Shown: positions 36,385 to 43,546 of the stretch, in pieces
Position numbering within the stretch: position 1 is the first letter of the stretch
Layout: the number at the start of each line of letters is the position of its first letter
Origin: Clostridiales bacterium UBA1390
GTDB taxonomy: Bacteria > Bacillota > Clostridia > Lachnospirales > Bianqueaceae
Length of the DNA stretch: 64,000 nucleotides
Assembly (NCBI GenBank): GCA_002305315.1
Contig: DBQQ01000017.1
Coordinates: forward strand, 7,930-71,929
Reading direction: 5' to 3'
Made by a program: the position numbers and the translations under genes
Notes under the pieces: generated by a model
What the model was told of the DNA's origin: nothing
The model's database searches: none
The model's input: only the letters and a program-made list of their open reading frames with translations

Positions 36385-36465
36385 TGCGGATGAAGGGACT
36401 CGAACCCCCACGCCGTAGGCGCTAGAACCTAAATCTAGTGCGTCTGCCAATTCCGCCACATCCGC
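36385..36465 (-). tRNA. tRNA-Leu (TAG)
   Basis: The 81-nt class II tRNA has anticodon TAG in loop TTTAGGT, a variable arm and acceptor GCGGATG/CATCCGC. It is the first gene of the cluster. Confidence 0.95.
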
Positions 36466-36497
36466 GGGAGTGTCCGCTTACCTCAGCGACGGGTATT

Positions 36498-36526
36498 ATC
36501 ATACCATAATCCACATGCAAAGTCAA
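36498..36526 (-). promoter_or_regulatory. Promoter of the tRNA cluster
   Basis: On the minus strand TTGACT (36521-36526), 17 nt, TATGAT (36498-36503), about 33 nt before the first tRNA. Confidence 0.85.
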
Positions 36527-36580
36527 CACTTTTTTGAAAAACTTTTTCTAAAAATGCATTCTTCTTCATTACTTAGGAAA

Positions 36581-36627
36581 AGAATCGAGAAACTTCTGAC
36601 TCTTTAGACTATCAGAAGTTTCTCGTC
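36581..36627 (-). terminator. Terminator after adhE
   Basis: Arms CGAGAAACTTCTGA and TCAGAAGTTTCTCG form a 14-bp stem; on the minus strand a T-rich tail follows. Confidence 0.85.
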
Positions 36628-36641
36628 TCTTCAATATATGC

Positions 36642-39245
36642 TTACTCGCCGTAATAGGCCTTCCGATAGATTTCCTCGATTTCCTCAATCAACGGATATC
36701 TGGGGTTCGCTGTCGTACACTGGTCTTCAAACGCACGCGTCGCCAGACCATGCAGACCGTCCATAAAGGTCTTCTCATCCACACCGCACTCTTTAATGGT
36801 CTGAGGCTCGTTCAGGCTCTTGCTCAGATCACGAATCGCCTGAATCAGATTCTTCACCTGCTCCTCGATCGTGTTGCCCCCCAGATTCAGATACCGGGCA
36901 ATCTGCGCATATCGCTCCGTAGCGATAAACTCGCTGTACTTGGGGAAAATCGTAAACTTCGTCGGCTTCTGCGCATTGTATTCAATCACATAGGGCAGCA
37001 GTACGGAGTTGGCACGACCATGCGGAATATGGTATTCGCCACCCAGCTTATGCGCCATAGAATGGTTGATTCCCAGGAAGGCATTGCTGAATGCCATACC
37101 TGCAATACAGGAAGCATTGTGTATCTTCTCTCTGGCCTCTTCATCCTGCGGATTATTATAGCTGCGGCGCAGATACTTGAAGACCAGCTCGATGGCATGA
37201 ATCGCCAGTCCGTCTGTATAATCCGATGCCATGACCGAAACATAGGCCTCAATCGCATGCGTCAGTACATCCATACCTGTGTCTGCCGTAATGCTCTTCG
37301 GCATGGTCAGAACAAACTGCGGATCGATAATGGCTACATCCGGCGTCAGCTCGTAATCGGCCAACGGATACTTGATATTTCCATTCTTCTTGTCTGTAAT
37401 GACGGAGAAGGAGGTCACTTCGGAGCCGGTACCGCTGGTCGTCGGAATCGCGACCATCTTGGTCTTCTTGCCCAGATTGGGGAAGTGGAATGCTCTCTTA
37501 CGGATATCCATAAACTTCAGACGCAATCCATCGAAACTGGTATCCGGATGCTCATAGAAGAGCCACATTCCCTTTGCCGCATCGATGGCGGAACCACCGC
37601 CCAGCGCGATGATGACATCCGGCTGGAAGTTGCGCATAGACTGTACGCCGCGCATGATCGTCTCTACCGAAGGATCCGGTTCTACCTCAGAGAAAATCTC
37701 ACAATGGCAATAGCTTGCTCTTCTTCTTAAATAGAACAGAAGCTTATCCACATATCCCAATTTCACCATCGAAGGATCCGATACGATGAAAGCTCGGCTG
37801 ATGTCCGGCATAACTTCCAGATACTGCACAGAATCCTTCTCAAAATAGATTTTCGGCGGAATCTTAAACCACTGCATATTTACCCTCCGCTTCGCGACTC
37901 GCTTTTTATTGATCAAATTGACCGAAGATACATTCGATGTGGTGGAATTGTGGCCAAAAGAGCCGCATCCCAGCGTCAGAGACGGTGTATTGGTATTATA
38001 GATATCACCAATGGCTCCCTGAGAAGAAGGAGAATTCACAATGATACGTCCTACCTTCATCTCTTCTCCGTAACGCACACACAGATCATTATCGTTAGAA
38101 TGGATGACAGCAGAATGTCCCAGACCGCCTAACTCCAGCATCTTCTTCGCATAGGCAAATCCCTGCTCCTCATTCTCCGAAACAAAGTACGCGAGTACAG
38201 GGGACAGCTTCTCCAGAGACAACGGGTACTCTCTTGACGGATACGGCAGCGGCGCCAGAAGAATCTTGGTCTTGGCCGGTACTTGCACCCCAGCAGCTGC
38301 AGCAATCTTCTCTGCGGGCTGTCCTACCACCGCAGGATTGACCGCCATCTTGTCCAGATTGATCACATACTTGGTGACCTTCTCCACTTCTTCCGGATTC
38401 AGGAAATAGCAGTTATTCGCCTTCATGAAGGATTCAAACTCATCCTTGATTTCCTGATCCACAATTACAGCCTGTTCCGAAGCACAGATCATACCGTTAT
38501 CAAACGTCTTGGAAATCATCAGATCCGTGCAGGCACGACGCACATCCACATTCTTATTGATGTAGCAAGGCACGTTACCGGGTCCTACACCGAGCGCCGG
38601 CTTACCCGCGCTATACGCGGATTTCACCATGCCTGAACCGCCTGTTGCCAGAATCATGGATACTCCCGGATGATTCATCAGTCCCATAGTGGCATCCATG
38701 GAAGGCACCTCGATCCACTGGATACAATGCTCTGGAGCGCCATGCTGAATGGCTGCCTCTCTTAAGATTCTCGCAGCCTCCGCAGAACACTTCTGCGCAC
38801 TGGGATGAAACGCAAAGATAATGGGATTACGAGTCTTTGCACAAATCAACGACTTGAACATCGTCGTAGATGTGGGGTTCGTCACCGGGGTCACACCCGC
38901 AACCACGCCGACGGGTTCCGCAATCTCCACATAGCCTTCCATGTCATTCTCATCGATGACACCCACGGTCTTCTGCTTCTTAATATTATGCCAGATATAT
39001 TCTGTCGCAAACAAATTCTTGATGACTTTGTCTTCCATTACGCCGCGCTTTGTTTCGTCGTAAGCCAGCTGTGCCAGATACATATGCTGGTCCAGTCCTG
39101 CCAAAGCCATAGCATGCACAATCTCATCCACCTGCTCCTGCGTCATGGACATGTATTCTTCCAATGCCTTTTCCGCGTTTGCGACCAGTTGATCGATCAT
39201 TGCGCCTACATCGACTGTCTGCGTATTCTCTACTTGCTTAGCCAT
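36642..39245 (-). CDS. adhE: Bifunctional acetaldehyde-CoA/alcohol dehydrogenase AdhE
   Basis: AdhE reduces acetyl-CoA to acetaldehyde and then ethanol, regenerating NAD+ in fermentation, and forms spirosomes. The 867-residue protein has the N-terminal aldehyde dehydrogenase domain (about 10-440, catalytic Cys in the segment NGMICASEQ) and the C-terminal iron-dependent alcohol dehydrogenase domain (about 455-867, with [11 protein letters not shown] and the metal-binding [16 protein letters not shown]). The ATG at 39243-39245 is preferred over one 15 bases upstream, since that ATGGAGAT supplies the ribosome binding site. Its promoter carries a Rex-like operator, fitting NADH control. Confidence 0.97.
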   Translation of the reverse strand: MAKQVENTQTVDVGAMIDQLVANAEKALEEYMSMTQEQVDEIVHAMALAGLDQHMYLAQLAYDETKRGVMEDKVIKNLFATEYIWHNIKKQKTVGVIDENDMEGYVEIAEPVGVVAGVTPVTNPTSTTMFKSLICAKTRNPIIFAFHPSAQKCSAEAARILREAAIQHGAPEHCIQWIEVPSMDATMGLMNHPGVSMILATGGSGMVKSAYSAGKPALGVGPGNVPCYINKNVDVRRACTDLMISKTFDNGMICASEQAVIVDQEIKDEFESFMKANNCYFLNPEEVEKVTKYVINLDKMAVNPAVVGQPAEKIAAAAGVQVPAKTKILLAPLPYPSREYPLSLEKLSPVLAYFVSENEEQGFAYAKKMLELGGLGHSAVIHSNDNDLCVRYGEEMKVGRIIVNSPSSQGAIGDIYNTNTPSLTLGCGSFGHNSTTSNVSSVNLINKKRVAKRRVNMQWFKIPPKIYFEKDSVQYLEVMPDISRAFIVSDPSMVKLGYVDKLLFYLRRRASYCHCEIFSEVEPDPSVETIMRGVQSMRNFQPDVIIALGGGSAIDAAKGMWLFYEHPDTSFDGLRLKFMDIRKRAFHFPNLGKKTKMVAIPTTSGTGSEVTSFSVITDKKNGNIKYPLADYELTPDVAIIDPQFVLTMPKSITADTGMDVLTHAIEAYVSVMASDYTDGLAIHAIELVFKYLRRSYNNPQDEEAREKIHNASCIAGMAFSNAFLGINHSMAHKLGGEYHIPHGRANSVLLPYVIEYNAQKPTKFTIFPKYSEFIATERYAQIARYLNLGGNTIEEQVKNLIQAIRDLSKSLNEPQTIKECGVDEKTFMDGLHGLATRAFEDQCTTANPRYPLIEEIEEIYRKAYYGE

Positions 39246-39294
39246 AGGTTCAATCTCCATCCTTTTCTTGCTGGATTCGAATCGGCTTTCCGAT

Positions 39295-39337
39295 TCGTTA
39301 TTATTTTAACAATAAAAACTCGTCTTGAACATATCAA
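39295..39337 (-). promoter_or_regulatory. adhE promoter with Rex-like operator
   Basis: On the minus strand TTGATA (39332-39337), 17 nt, TATTGT (39309-39314) forms a promoter. TTGTTA-N6-TAACGA (plus 39295-39312) overlaps the -10 and differs from the Rex consensus TTGTTA-N6-TAACAA at one base. Rex is the NADH/NAD+-sensing repressor that controls adhE in many Firmicutes. Rex itself is not in the window. Confidence 0.72.
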
Positions 39338-39374
39338 AAAACGCATGACTCCTATGCTCTTTTTGATATGTTCA
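39328..39374. repeat. Long inverted repeat upstream of adhE
   Basis: Arms GAACATATCAAAAA and TTTTTGATATGTTC with an inner GCAT/ATGC pair form a 47-bp imperfect palindrome. It overlaps the adhE -35, so an operator for a second regulator is possible. Confidence 0.65.
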
Positions 39375-39385
39375 TTCAATTTGCA

Positions 39386-39428
39386 CAAGAAAGGGATGGC
39401 GCTTCCCCATGAAGGCCATCCCTTTTCA
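39386..39428 (-). terminator. Terminator after pyrE
   Basis: Arms AAAGGGATGGC and GCCATCCCTTT; on the minus strand the stem is followed by TTTCTT. Confidence 0.8.
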
Positions 39429-39466
39429 CCATATCTCTAACTCTCTTCCTTTGTGAAGGAGATAGA

Positions 39467-40117
39467 TTATACACCATATTCCTTTCGATACTGGATCATT
39501 TTATCCAAATACTCTCCTCCTGGCACTTCCCCATTCCGCAGGCACTCTATGATATCCTGAATGGTGACAATCGGGTACACCTTGAGGCCAAAGTCACGGT
39601 CTACTTCCTGCACCGCAGAAAGCTCACCCTTTCCTCTCTCCATACGATCCACCGAGATCACCATTCCCAGAAGCTCCACATGGGCCGCAGCCTGGATGAT
39701 CGGCATCGTCTCTCTGACAGCCGCTCCCGAGGTAATGACATCTTCCGTGATGACCACACGGTCTCCATCTACCAGCTTATGTCCGACCAAAACGCCGCCC
39801 TCGCCATGATCCTTTGCTTCCTTCCGGTTGAAGCAGTACTCTACGTCTCGGCCGTATTCCGTGGCAAGTGCAGAGGCCGCAGCAATACACAGAGGAATCC
39901 CCTTATAGGCTGGGCCGAAAAGCACCTGTGGCTGCAGACCATGCTGTTCCATGCAGGCTGCATAGAACTCTCCCAATTTTGCGATCTGTTTTCCTGTCCG
40001 ATAATTTCCTGTATTCACAAAATAAGGAGCCTTCCGTCCACTCTTCAGCGTAAACTCCCCAAAAGTAAGAACACCGGACTCACACATAAACCTGATAAAT
40101 TCCTTTTTATAATCCAT
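39467..40117 (-). CDS. pyrE: Orotate phosphoribosyltransferase
   Basis: PyrE joins orotate and PRPP to form OMP in pyrimidine synthesis. The 216-residue protein has the orotate-binding FTLKSGRKAPYFVNTG (about 22-37), and the PRPP loop VVITEDVITSGAAVRE (about 122-137). ATG start with AAAGGAGG upstream. It stands alone, without other pyr genes, behind a tandemly duplicated promoter-hairpin leader. Confidence 0.96.
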   Translation of the reverse strand: MDYKKEFIRFMCESGVLTFGEFTLKSGRKAPYFVNTGNYRTGKQIAKLGEFYAACMEQHGLQPQVLFGPAYKGIPLCIAAASALATEYGRDVEYCFNRKEAKDHGEGGVLVGHKLVDGDRVVITEDVITSGAAVRETMPIIQAAAHVELLGMVISVDRMERGKGELSAVQEVDRDFGLKVYPIVTIQDIIECLRNGEVPGGEYLDKMIQYRKEYGV

Positions 40118-40186
40118 CTGGATTCCTCCTTTATGGCAGCGTGAAGGCTTGCCTTTTTCGGGCTTATTCTGTTTGTTATACCATAC

Positions 40187-40395
40187 GGAGTTTGACGCCC
40201 TTTGGCGGCAAACTCATGGCGTGGCTCCATGCCTACGGTATAAGAAACTGTTAAGCCACGCCTATTATACCACAGCGAGACTCTCCTCGGAGTTTGACGC
40301 CCTTTGGCGACAAACTCATGGCGTGGCTCCATGCCTACGGTATAAGAAACTGTTAAGCCACGCCTATTATATCATATTGATCACATTTTTGACAA
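40187..40395 (-). promoter_or_regulatory. pyrE upstream region: tandem duplicated promoter-hairpin unit
   Basis: Two copies of a 102-bp unit start at plus 40187 and 40289 and agree at nearly every base over about 83 bp. Read on the minus strand, each has TATAAT (plus 40366-40371 and 40264-40269) with extended TGn, then arms AGGCGTGGCTT and AGCCACGCC, then a second hairpin (GAGTTTG/CAAACTC with inner CGCC/GGCG). The distal copy also has TTGTCA (40390-40395) at an 18-nt spacing. A related unit precedes the CoA-disulfide reductase gene. Confidence 0.72.
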
Positions 40396-40413
40396 GAATC
40401 TGCTGCCCATATT

Positions 40414-41247
40414 TTATCCCTGTAAGATCTTCATAACCGGGTCACGGTGAAACCATTCTGAAAAAGTCAGTTTTCGCAGCTGTTTCGCCTGATAAATAGA
40501 AAGCTGGATTCCTTCTCGCCGAATCATCTCCACCAACTGATGCTGATAATCCTCGCGCAGAAAAGACAAGTGATAGGCCGCCGTCAGGCAGATATGTCCC
40601 GTGGACAATTCCTGCTGCAGCTCGGGAATCAGTTTCAAGAGGCGCAGCAATTTCTGAATCTGGCGTGTGGAAAGATGCATTTTATTTCGCAGCGCCGTTC
40701 TCGCTTCTTCCGCTGTCATTTTCCCTGCCTTACATAACCTGGCATAGTGAATCTTCCACATTCTGCACTCTTTGGCCTGGTTGAGAAAACCGGTATGCCC
40801 CATCAGCTTTTGATATGTATTCCAAAAATCCTCGTAGGCTCGTGTCTTCAGTTTATGGAAATATCCGCCGCTTTCACTACAGCCGATATACTCCGCGCAT
40901 TCACCCCAACTCATTTTCCGCAAATAATACCCTTCGATCAGCCTGCCCGATACATCTGGCATCTGCGCGACCGCATCGCGAATCCGGCTGTCATATTGAT
41001 CCAAACGGGCCTGCAGGCTTTCTACCTGGTCTTCTAACACCAGAACGTCGATGATCTCCTGTTCTGACGCATGATAGTGCGCACTTTCTGCCACTCTTTC
41101 ATATTCCAGATGTAAGACCGGCGGAGAGGCCTGCTTGTTCTGTGCCTGCAATAATTTCCGCCTTTCTTCCTCCAATTGACACTTTAGATGGAGATATCCC
41201 TGTAACACACCTTTGCCCAGTTCCCGATCCTGTGAATATGCTCTCAT
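40414..41247 (-). CDS. HTH protein: sigma-region-4-like N-terminal part and ParB-like C-terminal part
   Basis: I do not recognise a named family for the whole 277-residue protein. Residues about 60-140 resemble sigma region 4 or phage ArpU/RinA-type activators (helical, with LIEGYYLRKMSWGECAEYIG). Residues about 175-262 resemble the helix-turn-helix of ParB/Spo0J proteins (LSTRQIQKLLRLLKLIPELQ, then a helix with TGHICLTAAYHLSFL and LSIYQAKQLRKL). The ParB nuclease-like N-terminal domain with its CTP-binding GERR motif is absent. It is probably DNA-binding and of plasmid or phage origin. The ATG at 41245-41247 follows GAGGAGGGAG. It follows the DUF2892 gene by 64 nt. Confidence 0.65.
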   Translation of the reverse strand: MRAYSQDRELGKGVLQGYLHLKCQLEEERRKLLQAQNKQASPPVLHLEYERVAESAHYHASEQEIIDVLVLEDQVESLQARLDQYDSRIRDAVAQMPDVSGRLIEGYYLRKMSWGECAEYIGCSESGGYFHKLKTRAYEDFWNTYQKLMGHTGFLNQAKECRMWKIHYARLCKAGKMTAEEARTALRNKMHLSTRQIQKLLRLLKLIPELQQELSTGHICLTAAYHLSFLREDYQHQLVEMIRREGIQLSIYQAKQLRKLTFSEWFHRDPVMKILQG

Positions 41248-41311
41248 AAACTCCCTCCTCATAAAATAAGTACACAAAGTGCAGAGGATTTTCCTTCTGC
41301 ACCTTGACCGA

Positions 41312-41527
41312 TTACTCCTGTATGCTGCCACACTTCCAGTGCAGCGTATCCTTATCCAGCCAGGATAAGATGGGACAAAATCTCGTCACTCCTTCAGCAA
41401 TCTTCATACTGCCCACTAGGACCACCAAAGGAATCTTATGACGCATCCCCAGACCTAACATGGTAAACCCCAGCGTAAGACGCAAATACGCATCCAGTAA
41501 GCCCACATTTTCTTTGATTTTACCCAC
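41312..41527 (-). CDS. DUF2892 (YgaP-like) small membrane protein
   Basis: The 71-residue protein has two hydrophobic segments (about 10-27 and 31-47) and the family pattern N-x-G-x-x-D-x-x-x-R near the N terminus, with a conserved FCPILSWL near the end. Its function is unknown; relatives are often fused to rhodanese domains. The start is a GTG at 41525-41527 with AAGGAGG 8 nt upstream; the longer reading frame has no ribosome binding site. Confidence 0.75.
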   Translation of the reverse strand: MGKIKENVGLLDAYLRLTLGFTMLGLGMRHKIPLVVLVGSMKIAEGVTRFCPILSWLDKDTLHWKCGSIQE

Positions 41528-41610
41528 TGTGGTATCCTCCTTATCCAATCTTGCCGATGCAGCAAAAATCGCACCGACACTATCCATAGCTTGTCATGGA
41601 ATGTCTGTTA

Positions 41611-42375
41611 TTATTCCTCCGGATCCGGTTTTATCCGCTGAATGACGCTCTTTCCCAGGTGCGTCACTCGGGACAGCTGCGCGATGCTGATATGGTCCTG
41701 GAACCGCAGCTGCCGCAATACTGCCACAAGTTCCTGCTCGTCCATGTTCTGCATCTCATCTATGGTACGGCCATCTAACCGTTCTTGGATCATTTCTGTC
41801 ACTTTTTCATCGCTCAGATAGTACCGCGGCGGTTTCTCTCGCAGAAAAGAGTCCTGCCAATTGTTCCGCATATATCGCTCATATTCCCAGTCCCCCAGCT
41901 GCCCCATCAGCTCCCCGGTATCTATCTGTTTACGATCATCGAGATACGCCCAGTAACTGCTCCAATAATAATCTTCCATGCGCTTCACCAGGCCCATCCG
42001 CACGGGAAGCTGATGAATAAATCGAATAATCCGCATGCATTCCTGATCGGAAGAGACTGGCTGACTGGTATATCGATCCCGGAACAGAGGCCCTTCTCTC
42101 TGACGCGCTCGATTAAACCAATGAACATAAGAAATTCCGACTCGGCGCATAAACTGTGCCACCGAATCCTCCGCCTCTTCGATGAGAATGTTCGCCGAGT
42201 TGTCTAAAATACAATAGGCATATAGTTTTACCTTCCCCTGTTCATGGTATTTCTGAATGGTTTCCAAATATCGGCTTTTCTGTTCGCCATTCGCAAAAAT
42301 TTGTGCATAATGCGGGCCCTGTACCAGAATATGATGAATTCCGGTCGGACTCTGTTTCCGCGCCTTTCTGGACAT
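41611..42375 (-). CDS. RAYT-like (Y1 transposase family) protein without catalytic residues
   Basis: The 254-residue protein has the layout of REP-associated tyrosine transposases: the N-terminal ferredoxin-like Y1 fold (about 10-135), then GPLFRDRY, and the segment RFIHQLPVRMGLV near 118-130, followed by WSSYWAYL. In active members the HUH motif reads like PNHVHLL and the catalytic Tyr lies in RYIxxNPVRAGLV. Here residues 58-64 read DNSANIL, and the Tyr position is Phe119, so all catalytic residues appear lost. The C-terminal 60 residues resemble a DnaA-type helix-turn-helix (SIAQLSRVTHLGKSVIQRI), as in Firmicute members. It is likely a DNA-binding protein rather than a transposase. ATG start with GGAGG; promoter TAGGCA-N17-TATAAT. 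Confidence 0.82.
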   Translation of the reverse strand: MSRKARKQSPTGIHHILVQGPHYAQIFANGEQKSRYLETIQKYHEQGKVKLYAYCILDNSANILIEEAEDSVAQFMRRVGISYVHWFNRARQREGPLFRDRYTSQPVSSDQECMRIIRFIHQLPVRMGLVKRMEDYYWSSYWAYLDDRKQIDTGELMGQLGDWEYERYMRNNWQDSFLREKPPRYYLSDEKVTEMIQERLDGRTIDEMQNMDEQELVAVLRQLRFQDHISIAQLSRVTHLGKSVIQRIKPDPEE

Positions 42376-42417
42376 GATTGGATCCTCCTATTCGTAGTGT
42401 CACCACTGTGCCTTTTT

Positions 42418-42446
42418 ATTATAAGAGAATCCTTCTTCACTGCCTA
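42418..42446 (-). promoter_or_regulatory. Promoter of the RAYT-like gene
   Basis: On the minus strand TAGGCA (42441-42446), 17 nt, TATAAT (42418-42423). The remaining 42450-42556 holds nothing recognisable. Confidence 0.65.
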
Positions 42447-42556
42447 TTTCGAAGTATGGCAACTTGAAGCATTTATATGCTAAAATGCGCAACTTTTCAG
42501 AAAAATCTGTCCCCTTTGAAATTTACACCTGGTTTCAAGAGATATGCCGCACGATT

Positions 42557-42602
42557 AAAAAAGCTGCCGTATCCATAACCTCTTCGTCATAGATACGGCA
42601 GC
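42557..42602 (-). terminator. Terminator after ftsY
   Basis: Arms GCTGCCGTATC and GATACGGCAGC with a run of T on the minus strand. Confidence 0.92.
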
Positions 42603-42617
42603 CTCTGACTCACCGTT

Positions 42618-43532
42618 TTATTCTTCTCCCAGCAGTGCCTGCGCAAAAGCTTGCGGATCAAAGGTTTGAAGATCTTCCATCTTCTCACCGACACCGATCA
42701 GTTTCACGGGAATGCCTAACTCCGCTGCGATGGCGATGACCACGCCGCCCTTCGCCGTTCCATCCAGCTTCGTCAGGACAATGCCCGTGATGGGAGCACT
42801 CTCCGCAAAGAGCTTGGCCTGCTGCAGCGCATTCTGGCCAGTGGTTGCGTCCAGCACCAGCAGTACTTCGCGCCTGGCCTGCGGAAACTCCCGCTCCAGA
42901 ATGCGGAACAGCTTATTCAGCTCCGCCATGAGATTCTTCTTATTATGCAGACGCCCTGCTGTATCGCAGATCAGGACATCGGCATGTCTGGACTTTGCGG
43001 CTGCGGCGGCATCAAACACGACCGCACCCGGGTCTGCTCCTTCCTGATGGCTGATCAACTCCACGCCGGAACGATCCGCCCAGACTCGCAGCTGATCAAT
43101 CGCCGCCGCACGAAACGTATCCGCGGCTGCCAAAATCACCTTTTTCCCGGATTGCTTCAGCTGCGCTGCCAGCTTTCCGATCGTTGTCGTCTTTCCGGCG
43201 CCATTCACACCGATCACCAGAAGAATCGTCATGCCCTCTGGATCCACAATGCTTTCGTCTCCCACACTGAGGAGCTCGGCAATCTTCTCCCGCATGAGCT
43301 CCTTGACCTCATCCGGACGCTTCAGACGCCGCTGCATCGCTTCCTTACGAATCTCTTCTACCAGGCGCATGGAGGTTTCCATGCCCATATCCGATAGCAC
43401 CAGCGTCTCTTCCAATTCCTCATAGAAATCGTCATCCACCTCATCATAGGCGCCAAACAACTGCTCGATACTGCCCATGAGGCTGTTTCTTGTTTTTTCT
43501 AAGCCCTTCTTGAGGCTATCAAATAATCCCAT
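42618..43532 (-). CDS. ftsY: Signal recognition particle receptor FtsY
   Basis: FtsY is the membrane-associated GTPase that receives SRP-ribosome complexes. The 304-residue protein has a short N-terminal amphipathic part, the four-helix N domain (about 15-95) and the G domain with GVNGAGKTTTIGKLA (about 107), DTAGRLHNK (about 190) and TKLDGTAKGG (about 250). The long acidic A domain of E. coli is missing, as usual in Firmicutes. It follows smc by 14 nt and ends the operon. Confidence 0.97.
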   Translation of the reverse strand: MGLFDSLKKGLEKTRNSLMGSIEQLFGAYDEVDDDFYEELEETLVLSDMGMETSMRLVEEIRKEAMQRRLKRPDEVKELMREKIAELLSVGDESIVDPEGMTILLVIGVNGAGKTTTIGKLAAQLKQSGKKVILAAADTFRAAAIDQLRVWADRSGVELISHQEGADPGAVVFDAAAAAKSRHADVLICDTAGRLHNKKNLMAELNKLFRILEREFPQARREVLLVLDATTGQNALQQAKLFAESAPITGIVLTKLDGTAKGGVVIAIAAELGIPVKLIGVGEKMEDLQTFDPQAFAQALLGEE

Positions 43533-43546
43533 CTCTCTTCCCTCGC

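Noticed and set aside
40187-40375. Insertion sequence or MITE with terminal inverted repeats
   Set aside because: No target-site duplication or outer inverted termini could be found; the unit is better described as a promoter-hairpin cassette.
40045-40436. Small open frames inside the duplicated pyrE leader
   Set aside because: Their internal protein repeats come from the DNA duplication; they lack start signals and overlap a clear promoter and hairpins.
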